From contig DATKAE010000034.1 in NCBI GenBank assembly GCA_035498405.1, forward strand, positions 1 through 64,000: DNA of 64,000 bases, given 5' to 3'. This DNA comes from DATBFU01 sp035498405 (GTDB taxonomy: Bacteria; Acidobacteriota; Thermoanaerobaculia; UBA5066; Gp7-AA6). Shown here piece by piece: positions 44,057 to 53,016 of the stretch. Position numbers and translations under genes: made by a program. The number at the start of each line of letters is the position of its first letter. Within the stretch, counting starts at the first letter, position 1. The notes under the pieces were generated by a model. It was given only the letters and a program-made list of their open reading frames with translations. It searched no databases and was not told where the DNA came from.

Positions 44057-44530
44057 TCACTTCCCGCCGGGGTCCATCAGCTGCATCTGCTCGAACACGA
44101 ACTCGAGGGTCGCCGTAATGTCGCTGCCCGCGGACGCGGAGGCCTGCGAAAGCGTCGTCGGAACGACGCCCGAGAGCTGCCAGCTGACCAGCACGTCGCC
44201 CGTCAGGTTCTTGGAGGTCACCGTCACCGCCTTCGCCGTCGGAGTGCCCCCGCTGGTGGCCTGGTTGAGCCAGTCCTGGAGCCCCTTCAGGCCGCTTTGG
44301 GTCACGCTCAAGAAGAGCGTTCGCTGGTTGGGCGAGTAGGACAGGTCGAGTCGGCGAGAGTCTGTCGTCAGCGTGGGCTGACGGTTGAACTCGAGGCGAT
44401 AGCCGATCACACCGTCCAGCGCGACCCCGTCCACCTTGACGCTGGTGAGGTTCTGCGGCTGGGCCAACGCCGGAGCGGAGAAGGCCAGCAGACCGCCCAA
44501 GACAGGTCCCAGAAGGCGTTTGGAGCTCAT
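44057..44530 (-). CDS. Secreted beta-rich protein, phage-tail-tube-like (tentative)
   Basis: 157 residues; ATG 44530 has a GGAGG ribosome site. The signal peptide ends APALAQP. The mature domain alternates strands (YRLEFNRQPTLTT, RRLDLSYSP, TVTSKNLTGDVLVSWQLSG, ATLEFVFEQMQLMD). The end vaguely recalls gp19/Hcp tail-tube proteins, in which a WxLxG strand precedes a final strand ending in FEQ, but such proteins are not normally exported. No other phage gene lies near. Treat as unknown, secreted. Confidence 0.6.
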   Translation of the reverse strand: MSSKRLLGPVLGGLLAFSAPALAQPQNLTSVKVDGVALDGVIGYRLEFNRQPTLTTDSRRLDLSYSPNQRTLFLSVTQSGLKGLQDWLNQATSGGTPTAKAVTVTSKNLTGDVLVSWQLSGVVPTTLSQASASAGSDITATLEFVFEQMQLMDPGGK

Positions 44531-44685
44531 GCGTTCCTCCATTTCGCGGCACCGCCAGACTAGCACCGCCGCGTGGCGGCAAGAGGCCTTGATTTCAGCA
44601 CTCCGCCGGAGTAAGAAGGGCCGCAGTTCTCGGCGACCGGTGTGGCGATCGCCCCCGGAATGGGCGTTCTGAAAGGGAGGCTCTC

Positions 44686-45402
44686 ATGCGAAAAAGACTG
44701 TCGGTTCTCCTTCCTCTGCTCACGGTGGCGGGTGTCCTGCTGGCCGCCGAACCCTCGAAACCGAGCGGCAAGACCTACGACGTGACGGCGGACACAATCG
44801 AAGGGTGTTCCTGCCCGCTCTTTTGCACGTGCTACTTCGGCCCGTCGGCAGACGAGCACAGCTGCATGGCGAACAACGTCTACAAGTTTCGCAAGGGAAG
44901 CCACTACGGCGACGTCGACCTGTCCGACCAGATCGTCTGGGTCTCGCTCGACCTGGGCGGCGAGTGGCACCATCATCCCGGTCCGGGAATGCCCACGAAG
45001 TGGGCCGTCGTGACCTTCGACAAGAAGTCCTCCGAGGCCCAGCGCAAGGCCATCGGCGAAGTGCTCGGTATCGTCTTCCCCGTCAAGTGGGGAAAGTTCT
45101 CCACGCGCGAGGACACGATCGAGTTCCATCAGGACGCCAAGATGGCCCACGCCAAGATGGCGAGCGGCATGGGTGAGATCACGCTCGACATGACGGCGGG
45201 AGCCGACAAGAAGGGCCCGTCGGTCCTCAAGAACCTCCAGTACTGGTTCTCGACCTCCAATGACGGCTTCGTCCTTGCCTACTCGACGCATCACTGGGAC
45301 GGCGAAAACAAGTTCAAGCAGGAGCACAAGAACGGCTTCACCATCGCTTGGACCGCCAAGGGAGAGGTCAAGCCCGAGGGAGCCAAGGTGGCGATGAAAT
45401 AG
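44686..45402 (+). CDS. Secreted DUF1326 protein
   Basis: 238 residues with signal peptide MRKRLSVLLPLLTVAGVLLA. The cysteine cluster GCSCPLFCTCYFG is the DUF1326 signature, probably a metal site of unknown identity. DUF1326 proteins are usually cytosolic; this one is exported. A strong terminator follows. Confidence 0.85.
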   Translation: MRKRLSVLLPLLTVAGVLLAAEPSKPSGKTYDVTADTIEGCSCPLFCTCYFGPSADEHSCMANNVYKFRKGSHYGDVDLSDQIVWVSLDLGGEWHHHPGPGMPTKWAVVTFDKKSSEAQRKAIGEVLGIVFPVKWGKFSTREDTIEFHQDAKMAHAKMASGMGEITLDMTAGADKKGPSVLKNLQYWFSTSNDGFVLAYSTHHWDGENKFKQEHKNGFTIAWTAKGEVKPEGAKVAMK

Positions 45403-45427
45403 GCGCTGCCCGATTCGGTAGGTCCAA

Positions 45428-45458
45428 GGGGGACCCGATCGGGTCCCCCCTTCCTTTG
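45428..45458 (+). terminator. Palindromic terminator after the DUF1326 gene
   Basis: A perfect 22-base palindrome (GGGGGACCCGA and its complement, 45428-45449) is followed by a pyrimidine-rich tail CTTCCTTT. It lies 25 bases after the stop codon. Confidence 0.75.
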
Positions 45459-45478
45459 TCCGGTGGTGTTTTCGCCAG

Positions 45479-45508
45479 TTGACGGGGAACCGGTCGGTGT
45501 TGACTAAT
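45479..45508 (+). promoter_or_regulatory. RmlC-like gene promoter
   Basis: TTGACG at 45479-45484 and ACTAAT at 45503-45508 with an 18-base spacer. The predicted start is at the A of ATG 45515, again suggesting a leaderless message. Confidence 0.5.
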
Positions 45509-45514
45509 ACCCGC

Positions 45515-46069
45515 ATGATTCCTGACGACATCGCTCCCGAGTTCCGGTCCCGACCGAAGGCCTACGCGGGCGCGGATCCCATCGCCGGCGTTCGGACCCT
45601 TCGCCTCTCCCGGCACACCGACGATCGAGGCTTCTTTCTAGAGGTCTTCCGCGCGACGGCCGACCGCGTGACCGGAGGCGAGCTGGCGAGGTTCTTCGAA
45701 GGCGCTCCGATCGCGCAGATCAACTTCTCGGGGGTCGAGGCCGACGGCCACATCAAGGGGCTGCACTACCACCTCAAGCAGGAGGACATCTGGTTCTTCC
45801 CGCCCCCGTCGAAGGCGAAGGTCGTCCTCTACGACATTCGGAAGGACTCCCCCACATTCGGCCGGACCCAGGTGATCGTGTCCGGGGGCGGCGCCGATCA
45901 GCTCGTCCGGATCCCCGCCGGGGTCGCGCACGGCTACCGACCCTTGTCGAATCCGTGCCACCTTCTCTACATCGTCACCGAAGCCTTCGATGCCGCCGCA
46001 CCGGACGAGTACCGGATCGCTTGGGACCATCCGGCGGTCAAGCCGCTGTGGGAGATTCCGAACGGCTGA
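45515..46069 (+). CDS. dTDP-4-dehydrorhamnose 3,5-epimerase-like cupin
   Basis: 184 residues from ATG 45515. SRHTDDRGFFLEVFRA, QINFSGVEADGHIKGLHYHLKQEDIWFF and IPAGVAHGYRPL are RmlC hallmarks, with the catalytic His in GLHYH. It is an isolated gene with no rmlA/B/D near, so the sugar nucleotide it acts on is not known; it may be a general RmlC-like epimerase. A surface-glycan role fits the later block. Confidence 0.85.
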   Translation: MIPDDIAPEFRSRPKAYAGADPIAGVRTLRLSRHTDDRGFFLEVFRATADRVTGGELARFFEGAPIAQINFSGVEADGHIKGLHYHLKQEDIWFFPPPSKAKVVLYDIRKDSPTFGRTQVIVSGGGADQLVRIPAGVAHGYRPLSNPCHLLYIVTEAFDAAAPDEYRIAWDHPAVKPLWEIPNG

Positions 46070-46147
46070 CGGTCCGAACCCGCATCGGCGCCGCCACCGA
46101 CGCTGCGGACACTCGCTGTGCCGGGCCGGAACCGGGGGCTCGTTTCG

Positions 46148-46657
46148 CTAACCGTCCCTCGGCCGTTCCCCACCCGCGAGCCTCTGCAGAGCCTCTCCGT
46201 CCAGGCAGTAGCGGAGCCACTCGGTCTGCGGCCGAGCGCCCAGACGCCGATAGAAGCGCAAGGCGCCTTCGTTCCAGTCGAGCACGGCCCACTCGAGGCG
46301 CGGGGCGCCGCGAACCGCGGCCTCACGCGCCAGGGCCGCCATGAGCGCCTCGCCCACCCCGCGGCCGCGCGCTGCCTCGGAAACGACCAGGTCCTCGAGG
46401 TACAGAAACGGGCGAGCCCGAAAGGAGTTCATGCCCTCATAGAAGATCGCGAGGCCCTCGACCCGCCCTTCCCATTCGGCGACCAAGGCTTCCGCGCGAC
46501 GCGTGTCGAAGATCCACGAGGCCAGCCGCGCTGCCTCCTCCGAATCGGGGGGCGTGAGCCTCTCGAATCGCGCGAGTTCCCGATCGAGCTCGAGCATCCG
46601 CGGCCAATCCTCGCGGCGGGCGCGGCGAACGAGGACTCCGGCGGCTCGTTCTGTCAC
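46148..46657 (-). CDS. GNAT-family N-acetyltransferase
   Basis: 169 residues; GTG 46657 overlaps the upstream gene's stop. The acetyl-CoA site RGRGVGEALMAALA and preceding FLYLEDLVV strand are standard. The substrate is unknown. The C-terminal RLEWAVLDWNEGALRFYRRLGA is typical of diamine or spermidine-type GNATs, without proof. Confidence 0.85.
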   Translation of the reverse strand: MTERAAGVLVRRARREDWPRMLELDRELARFERLTPPDSEEAARLASWIFDTRRAEALVAEWEGRVEGLAIFYEGMNSFRARPFLYLEDLVVSEAARGRGVGEALMAALAREAAVRGAPRLEWAVLDWNEGALRFYRRLGARPQTEWLRYCLDGEALQRLAGGERPRDG

Positions 46658-47184
46658 CGGGCCGCGGCCACCTTGACGTAGTCGACGCGGCCGAGCAGCT
46701 TCACGGCATCGTCGCGCTCGACGTTCGAGCCCTGGCCGAGCACGAGTCGGCCGGGCGTGACCACGACCGTCACGAGCGTCGTCGGCAGTCCCTGGGAGTG
46801 GTCCGTCACCGCGTAGGCCGAGAGGCCGGCGATCTTGAACTCTCTGGTCTCGACACCCGGCGCCTTGGCCGCCTCGGCCACCGCTTGCCGAATCGCGGCC
46901 TCTAGGTCCTTCCCCTTGCCGTAGTCCTGTACGACGATCCGAAACTGGCGGGCCGTGGACGGCTCGATCTTTTGGAAAAAGCGCGAGACCTCGGTGTAGA
47001 CGCCCATGCCGTTCTCGTCCGTGTCGGGCAGCGGATCGCGCGGTGCCGCGTCCCAACCCGGCAGGGCCGTCGGGATCCCATTTCGAAGGTTCAGGGGCCA
47101 GGAGGGATTGTCCGGAGCTCCAGCGGAGGCGAGGGCACTCAGACCGAGGAGCAATGCAGCCACGCCAACCGAACGCCGCAGCAT
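46654..47184 (-). CDS. Secreted protein of unknown function
   Basis: 176 residues from ATG 47184, chosen for its signal peptide MLRRSVGVAALLLGLSALASAG. The mature domain has no motif I recognise (RFFQKIEPSTARQFRIVVQD, FKIAGLSAYAVTDHSQG). A TATCCT box ends 9 bases before ATG. Coupled by GTGA to the GNAT gene. Confidence 0.7.
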   Translation of the reverse strand: MLRRSVGVAALLLGLSALASAGAPDNPSWPLNLRNGIPTALPGWDAAPRDPLPDTDENGMGVYTEVSRFFQKIEPSTARQFRIVVQDYGKGKDLEAAIRQAVAEAAKAPGVETREFKIAGLSAYAVTDHSQGLPTTLVTVVVTPGRLVLGQGSNVERDDAVKLLGRVDYVKVAAAR

Positions 47185-47245
47185 CGGACGATCAGGATAA
47201 CCCAACCGAGGGGTCCCGTGAGGCGGCCTCGAACTTGCCCCGGAC

Positions 47246-47273
47246 AAAAAAAAGAGCGGCCCGCGGGCCGCTC
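47246..47273 (-). terminator. Terminator of the HU gene
   Basis: A 20-base perfect palindrome (GAGCGGCCCG and its complement, 47254-47273) is followed on the minus strand by eight T (complement of 47246-47253). It is the strongest intrinsic terminator in the window, 22 bases after the HU stop. Confidence 0.95.
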
Positions 47274-47294
47274 CTCTTTCAGCCGGGACCGTTC

Positions 47295-47594
47295 CTACTT
47301 CTTCGATCCCAGAATGGCGTCCTTCGCCTTCTTCGAGACTCGGAACTTCACCACGCGCTTGGCGGGAATCTTGATCTCTTCGCCCGTCGCGGGATTGCGA
47401 CCCATGCGCGCTTTGCGGTTCACCAGGACGAGCTTGCCGATCCCGGGAATCGTGAAGCTGTTCTTCGCCTCCTTGTAGGCGAGCGCCGTGAGATCGTCGA
47501 GGAACTGGGTCGCCTGCTTCTTGGTCGTCCCCGTGGACTTGGCCAGGTGATCCGCGGTCTGGGACTTGGAGAGCGCCTTCCCGTCTTTTGCCAT
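47295..47594 (-). CDS. HU/IHF-family DNA-binding protein
   Basis: 99 residues from ATG 47594, preceded by GGGGAAG. The nucleoid-protein core is clear: LSKSQTADHLAKSTGTTKKQATQFLDDL, FTIPGIGKLVLVNRKARMGRNPATGEEIKIPAKRVVKFR. It bends DNA and compacts the chromosome. The N-terminus differs from classical HU (a Lys-rich MAKDGKALS leader). Confidence 0.95.
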   Translation of the reverse strand: MAKDGKALSKSQTADHLAKSTGTTKKQATQFLDDLTALAYKEAKNSFTIPGIGKLVLVNRKARMGRNPATGEEIKIPAKRVVKFRVSKKAKDAILGSKK

Positions 47595-47871
47595 ATTCAC
47601 TTCCCCTTCTTCGTAAATTGGAATCGCCGCATCCGGCGTGTCGAAACGGTTGGGTATTCTATCCGCCGCGCGGAAACGCAAGCAAAGAAATTTACGCGCG
47701 GGTTCCTTTTCCTTCACGACCCCGCGCGGCGGGCGGACTCGTCAAGTTAAGATCACCCCCCACCGCATGCGGATTCCAGCCGCGCTCCAACCCGAATCGG
47801 GATCTGTCTCGATACGGTACCTCCCGCCGTGTGGAACCCGGCGCCCGGCGGGCGAACAAGCTCCCGCCTCC

Positions 47872-49365
47872 TTGCCGCGGACCCGAATCAATTTCGCGCC
47901 AGCGCTAAACCGCTACGAATGCATCCGGTTAGCTTGGTTTCGCCGGATCGCTCCAACCCTGGCATTGCTGCTCCTGGCCCTTCATTCCTTCGCCTGCGGC
48001 CCGGACGTGGCCACGCGGCTGGCGGCTCGGGTCCTGAAAGAGCATCGGAACAAGGCTTCGGTGCGGCCGGCGCCCGAGGCCGGCTCGATTCGCATCCGCC
48101 TCTCCCCCGCGCAACCCGAGGGCGGCGAGGGCGGAAGCGCCCAGATTGAATGGGCAGGCCCGCGCTACCGCGAAACCGTGACCTCCGCGGGAGTCTCTAC
48201 GGTCCGGGGGATCCAGGCCGGCAAGGCCTTCTTCGTGGACGAGGACGGCGTGACCCGAGTCGGGTCCGAGCCGATGCTGGCCGAGCTCATCACCCGCTCC
48301 TATTTTTGGCGGCGCGCCTATCTGTTCGATGACCAAGAGCGGGCCAAGCTCGCTCTGGGCCCCGCTGACGACGCCACGGTTTCCGTTCAGCTCCGGCCGC
48401 GCGGGGGCAACCCGCTGCGGCTCGTGTTCGGCCGCAAGACGGGCGCGCTCGAGACCGTGCTCTCCCCCCGTTTTCACCTGCAGTTCCGAAGCGCGAGGAT
48501 GTTTCGGGATCTCTCCCGGCGCCCGGTCGACGGGGAGATCCTCTGGACGGGTCTCCCCACACGACGCCTTCCCGACCCCTCGGTCGGCGGGTGGCACGGT
48601 CGGTTCTCGCAGTCCTTCGCCGAGGTTGAGCTCGGCCGAACGAACTCGGGCATCTGGATCCCGGCGAAGATCTCCGGTAATTCGGCGCACCTCGCCATCG
48701 ACGCCGACGTCGACGGCCCGCTGCGACTCTCGCCCGAGTTGGCGCACCGGTCTGGTCTCACTGGCCGGCGCGACGTCTTCGGCAGGTTGCTCGCTCAAAA
48801 TGCCACGCTCGAGATCGGTTCGCTCGCGATGCCGGGGCTCTGCGTCGAGATTGTGGAGCCAAGCATGAGCGGTACCGATGCCGCGGCTGGCGGCACGCTG
48901 TTTGCCGAGACCGTGATCGAGATCGACCCCTCGGCAACGAAGTTCCGCGTGAATGATCCTTCCCGTTGGGTGCCGCCGGAAGGCTTCGGCCGCAATGTGC
49001 TGGACGATGACGGGGACCTGCCGGTCGCGCTCCTGTTCCGGTCGGGGCAACGCCTTCGGCTTCGCGCGGGCGTGCCCTCGACCTCCCCGATCGTCCTTCC
49101 GACCTCAACGGCCGAGAAGCTCCGGATCGACTTGGGCTCGCCCGCCCTGGAAGGGCTCGTCTGGGGGACGCTGCGGCTGCCTCCTCTACCCGTTCGGCTG
49201 GAGTCGGCAGGCTTCGACCCGGAATGGGGCGACGACGGCGCGATCGGGTTCCCCCTTCTCCTGCGCTTTCATGTTTTCGTTGACATGCCGCACCGCTGGA
49301 TCTACCTCAGGCCGCTCGACCTCGCGCCGTCGGCGGGCGCCCGACGCCGATCCTCCGACGCTTGA
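47872..49365 (+). CDS. Lipoprotein with degenerate aspartyl-protease-like domains
   Basis: The frame is 532 residues from ATG 47767 or 497 from TTG 47872; the latter is preferred because it places the signal peptide IAPTLALLLLALHSFAC near the N-terminus. The C-terminal half resembles bacterial aspartyl-protease-like lipoproteins: LAIDADVDGPLRLS stands where ...DTGAS... would be, LAQNATLEIGSLAMP is a typical strand, and GFPLLLRFHVFVDMPHRWIYL matches the closing GMDFLRRF..D...L region. The catalytic DTG is missing (DAD). A second repeat (VALLFRSGQRLRLRAG) also lacks it. Probably a non-catalytic binding protein. Confidence 0.65.
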   Translation: MPRTRINFAPALNRYECIRLAWFRRIAPTLALLLLALHSFACGPDVATRLAARVLKEHRNKASVRPAPEAGSIRIRLSPAQPEGGEGGSAQIEWAGPRYRETVTSAGVSTVRGIQAGKAFFVDEDGVTRVGSEPMLAELITRSYFWRRAYLFDDQERAKLALGPADDATVSVQLRPRGGNPLRLVFGRKTGALETVLSPRFHLQFRSARMFRDLSRRPVDGEILWTGLPTRRLPDPSVGGWHGRFSQSFAEVELGRTNSGIWIPAKISGNSAHLAIDADVDGPLRLSPELAHRSGLTGRRDVFGRLLAQNATLEIGSLAMPGLCVEIVEPSMSGTDAAAGGTLFAETVIEIDPSATKFRVNDPSRWVPPEGFGRNVLDDDGDLPVALLFRSGQRLRLRAGVPSTSPIVLPTSTAEKLRIDLGSPALEGLVWGTLRLPPLPVRLESAGFDPEWGDDGAIGFPLLLRFHVFVDMPHRWIYLRPLDLAPSAGARRRSSDA

Positions 49366-49377
49366 GCTCCGTCCCCG

Positions 49378-50232
49378 CTACGGCCAGAGAGAGCGGTATC
49401 CGGACAGGAGCGGGGAACCGAAGAAGTAGGCGGCGACCGCTCCCACGGCGAGGTAGACGCCGAAAGGGAGAGCCGTCGCCAGGCTCCCCCTTCTCGAAAC
49501 GACCAGCGACAAGCCGACGAGGCTGCCGAGCACGGAACCGAGGAAGACCGTGACGAACACGCCCCAGATACCGAGAAAGGCGCCGACCATTCCGAGCATC
49601 TTCACGTCACCCAAGCCCATCGCCTCGACCTTCCGGAGCCGACTCCAGCCCCAGCCGACGAGATAGAGCGCTCCCGCACCGACGGCCGCTCCCATCAGCG
49701 CCCCGCGAAACGTTCTCTCGACCGAGAGAAGAGCGAGAACGAGTCCGGCGGCAATTCCGGGAAGAGTGATGGCGTCGGGGAGGATCTGGAAGTCCGCGTC
49801 GATCCAGGCCAGCGCCAAGCAGGCGGAGCACAGGAAGGCCCCGGAGAGGAAGTCCGCCATCGACGGCGACCGCCAGAACGCCGCGGCCCAGAGCCCGCCG
49901 TTGGAGAGCTCGACCAAGGGATAGCGGACCGGAATCGGGGCCCGGCACGTGCGGCACCTCCCCAGCAGTAGCAGCCAGGAGATCACCGGAACGTTATCCA
50001 GCGGCCGGATCGGCCCGCCGCAGGCGGGGCAATGGGAACCGGGCCGAACGATGGACTCTTCCCGCGGGAGCCGGTGGATGAGGACGTTCAAGAAGCTTCC
50101 CACCAGCAAGCCGAAGAGTCCCGCCGAAACGGCGCCGAAAGCACCGAGCGCGGCGGGAGCGGGACCCGTCCCGACGAGCTCCCGGATCAGGCGGTCCTCC
50201 GGGTAGACGCCTCCGGCTGGAGAGACCACCAC
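49378..50232 (-). CDS. Prepilin peptidase (A24 family)
   Basis: 284 residues from GTG 50232, overlapping the YfhO-like gene by 46 bases. The zinc-type domain has CPACGGPI and CRTC. The aspartates are in IDADFQILPD and the GxGDxK motif GLGDVKM. Eight membrane helices. It cleaves and N-methylates type IV prepilins at the Gly-Phe junction, which both pilins upstream carry. Confidence 0.93.
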   Translation of the reverse strand: MVVSPAGGVYPEDRLIRELVGTGPAPAALGAFGAVSAGLFGLLVGSFLNVLIHRLPREESIVRPGSHCPACGGPIRPLDNVPVISWLLLLGRCRTCRAPIPVRYPLVELSNGGLWAAAFWRSPSMADFLSGAFLCSACLALAWIDADFQILPDAITLPGIAAGLVLALLSVERTFRGALMGAAVGAGALYLVGWGWSRLRKVEAMGLGDVKMLGMVGAFLGIWGVFVTVFLGSVLGSLVGLSLVVSRRGSLATALPFGVYLAVGAVAAYFFGSPLLSGYRSLWP

Positions 50233-52376
50233 AGCAGCAGGACGAGGGCGACCAGCGAGACGCCGGATCCGACGTAAAAGGAGAGGGGTCGGTATCGGAA
50301 GGTGACGCGATGGGAGCCTGCGGGGATGGCAACGGCGCGGAAGAAGCCGTCGGCGGTCAGCAGCGGTGCAGGCCGGCCATCGACACTCGCGGTCCAGCCC
50401 GGGTAGGCGAGATCCGTGAGGACGAGGATTCCCCCGGCATCGGCGGAAACCTCAGCCACCACGCGCTCGGGCGCATCCTCGGCGAGGCTCGCGACGACGA
50501 AGCGACCGCCGGCACCGTCCGGACGCGGCGTCGGCTCGCGGTCCAACAGGACTCTTCGGCTCCAGTCGCTCTGTCCGCTCGCGACGAGAGACCAGGCGCG
50601 CTCGGGCCGCTGCTCCACGGCATACTCGCGAACGAAAGAGGCCCGGGGCCGGTAAGGATTGAGCGGCGCCCGATAGAACTCGCCGACCTTGCGCGATCCG
50701 AGACCCTCCGGGGGAAAGGGCGTCCAGTACGTGCGTCCGCTCGCGGGCCCGGCGGCGCGCGCCGGGTCGGCCTCGCTATCGATCGAGGACGCGATCGCCT
50801 CCGCGGCCTGTGTGGGCAGCGCGGCCGCCGTGCGGATCGTCCGCACGCGGGCGAGCAGGTTCGTATAGCCGATCAGCGCTTCGCGCTGCCGCCGGACCAT
50901 TCCGGCATCGAAGGCCGCGTCGCGCATGGCCCACCGCCCAAGCTCGCTCATGGGCGGCGTCAAGATTCGGCCCGGCACCTGAGCCAGAAAGGCAACGGAC
51001 TCGGGGCGCGCGCGGATCTCCGCTTCGGGCACATAGCGAAAGAGCGAACGGCCCACCAACGCAAAGCTGACGACCATGGAAAGGGCCGCGGCGGAGGCAA
51101 ACCAGGCTCCCAGCGACGACCCTGGCCGGGCCAAGCCAATGACGACGAGGCCCAACAATCCCGCGGCCGCCGCGGCGCGAGCCGGCGTCGCCTGCCCCGA
51201 CACCGCCAACGCCGCCAACCCGCACCCCGCAAGCAGCAGAATCACCGTCCGCAGCCGCTTTCGCTCGGCGACGAACCGAAGGCTATCGACCCCGAGGCCC
51301 GAGAGCGCGGCCAGGGCGAATGACGTTGCGGCAAGGGCCTTGGCGGGATAGCGGACGCGGTCGAGACCGGGCAACAACCGAAGCCAACGCCCGGGAGGAC
51401 CGGCCGCCGCCAGCAGCAGACCCGCCAGCCCGATGGCCGAAAGCAGGAGAACGAGGGGACGCCGCTCCTTCTCGAGGAACGCGCAGGCCGCGGCCACCAG
51501 CGCCACCGGTCCCACGTAGACGGAAGTCAAAAAGAAGTTCGGAATCTCGCCGACGCCGACGGCCGACGCCAGGGCATCGGCGCGGACGGCGCCGAGCTCA
51601 CGCTGCTCCGCGTCCAGTGGCGCGCGTCGTTGGGAGTGAAGCGCGAGCTCTCCGAAGGGAACCAGGACCCAGGCCGCCAACGCGAGACCGAGACCGGCCG
51701 ACACGAGGAATCGACCGACTCTTCCGGCTCGACCGAGCTCCCGCCACCCGCTCTCCGGGATCGGCCGGGGCTCGAGAATCAAGAGAAAGGCGACGACGAG
51801 GGATCCCGCCGAAGCCTCCGGACTTCCCGCCATCGCTTGAAGGCCAAGCAGACCGGCGAGTCCCGCGGCCGCGCGGGTCCTTCTCAACCCGGAGCGCGCG
51901 AGCGCCGCGATCCATGGCAGGTAGGCGAAGGCGCCGAAGTGGTTCCAGTACGCAGAAAGAGAAACCGCGAGCCCCGATCCGGCGAAGATCGCGGCCGCCG
52001 CGAGGGCACCGGAATCGGTGACGCCCTCCTCCTTGCAAAAACGCCACATCCCGCCGGCGGCGATCGCAAAGTGCACCAGCAGGAAGAGTCCCGCCGCCAG
52101 CGCCGGCGAGGGAATCAGGAAGAGCCATGTCGGCGGGTAGAAGACGCCGGACTGGGCGTTGGCCAGCCACGGCTCTCCCGCACCGGACCAAGGGTTCCAA
52201 AGCGGAATCTGTCCGGACCGAAGCCGATCGGCCGTGTACAGCTTCAGCGGAAAGAAGAAGTCCGCCTGATCTCGAAACGTCGGGGCCTGCCGCGCAAGGA
52301 ATGCGGGAAGCAGGCAGACGGCCGAAGGAATCAGCGCCGCGACGACCGAAGCACCCGGAGGCAAGGCGCGACGCAC
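50187..52376 (-). CDS. YfhO-like polytopic membrane protein 1
   Basis: 729 residues. N-terminal helices and the loop DFFFPLKLYTADRLRSGQIPLWNPWSGAGEPWLANAQSGVFYPP, with paired aromatic, Pro and Gly residues, are typical of YfhO-type GT-C-like proteins. A large C-terminal periplasmic domain ends with a final helix. In Firmicutes YfhO homologues take part in teichoic-acid glycosylation. It is placed between the pilins and the prepilin peptidase. Confidence 0.85.
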   Translation of the reverse strand: MRRALPPGASVVAALIPSAVCLLPAFLARQAPTFRDQADFFFPLKLYTADRLRSGQIPLWNPWSGAGEPWLANAQSGVFYPPTWLFLIPSPALAAGLFLLVHFAIAAGGMWRFCKEEGVTDSGALAAAAIFAGSGLAVSLSAYWNHFGAFAYLPWIAALARSGLRRTRAAAGLAGLLGLQAMAGSPEASAGSLVVAFLLILEPRPIPESGWRELGRAGRVGRFLVSAGLGLALAAWVLVPFGELALHSQRRAPLDAEQRELGAVRADALASAVGVGEIPNFFLTSVYVGPVALVAAACAFLEKERRPLVLLLSAIGLAGLLLAAAGPPGRWLRLLPGLDRVRYPAKALAATSFALAALSGLGVDSLRFVAERKRLRTVILLLAGCGLAALAVSGQATPARAAAAAGLLGLVVIGLARPGSSLGAWFASAAALSMVVSFALVGRSLFRYVPEAEIRARPESVAFLAQVPGRILTPPMSELGRWAMRDAAFDAGMVRRQREALIGYTNLLARVRTIRTAAALPTQAAEAIASSIDSEADPARAAGPASGRTYWTPFPPEGLGSRKVGEFYRAPLNPYRPRASFVREYAVEQRPERAWSLVASGQSDWSRRVLLDREPTPRPDGAGGRFVVASLAEDAPERVVAEVSADAGGILVLTDLAYPGWTASVDGRPAPLLTADGFFRAVAIPAGSHRVTFRYRPLSFYVGSGVSLVALVLLLWWSLQPEASTRRTA

Positions 52377-52451
52377 GAGCTCATTGTAGCCGGGGAAGGG
52401 CTCGAGCTCGCCGCGGAGTCGGCCCTCGCTCGCCTCGTCTCCCGCTCGGGT

Positions 52452-52934
52452 CTACTGCTGGGTGCCCTCCGGCCACTGCACGAAGGTTCCATTGGAGTAG
52501 AGGATGTCGTCGTTGAAGTCGGTCGTCGTGCCGCAGACCAGCGAGGTCGACGATCCGTCTCTCCCGAAACTCAAGATGTTGTACCGGGACCGGCCGTTGT
52601 CCACTCCGTAGGAGAGAAACCGTCCCCAGCCATCGCGCCGCGGAGGCTGCGCAATGTACGTCGGCGTCAAGCTCGAGAAGGAGTTCTCGTTCAAGACGCT
52701 GCCGGGTGTGGTGTAGAACCCGCCGCTGCACACGGCCGCCGGGAACAGGCTGTTGTCGACGTGGTAGGCCTCGATCGCCGTCGCCAGCGCGCGCATGTCG
52801 GTCATCGTCCGCTTCTGCTTGGCGCGCTGAACGGCGTTCAAGAGATTGGGAATCGCAATCGCCGCCAGGATTCCGATGATGGCGATGACGATCAACAGCT
52901 CGATCAGCGTGAAACCGCGAGACCGATCCTTCAC
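52452..52934 (-). CDS. Type IV pilin / GspG-like pseudopilin 1
   Basis: 160 residues from GTG 52934 (GAGG 7 bases upstream); GTG 52946 is also in frame. Prepilin leader MKDRSRG, cleaved before Phe8, then FTLIELLIVIAIIGILAAIA. The C-terminal half has DGWGRFLSYG, SFGRDG and GTTTDFNDDILYSNGTFVQW, the GspG-type beta-meander. Two Cys (AAVCSGG, LVCGTT) may form a disulfide. About two thirds of its residues match pilin 2. Confidence 0.9.
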   Translation of the reverse strand: MKDRSRGFTLIELLIVIAIIGILAAIAIPNLLNAVQRAKQKRTMTDMRALATAIEAYHVDNSLFPAAVCSGGFYTTPGSVLNENSFSSLTPTYIAQPPRRDGWGRFLSYGVDNGRSRYNILSFGRDGSSTSLVCGTTTDFNDDILYSNGTFVQWPEGTQQ

Positions 52935-52953
52935 GACTTGCCTCACGATAAGG

Positions 52954-52988
52954 AAAAGCGGCCCCGGCTCGACACCGGGACCGCTTTT
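52954..52988. terminator. Terminator between the pilin genes
   Basis: A 14-bp stem with one mismatch (AAAAGCGGCCCCGG / CCGGGACCGCTTTT) and a 7-base loop. Flanking T-runs on both strands make it bidirectional. It falls after pilin 2 and directly upstream of the pilin 1 ribosome site, so it may limit read-through into pilin 1. Confidence 0.85.
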
Positions 52989-53016
52989 GTCTGCTCGAAC
53001 TTGTGTGGGCCCGGGG

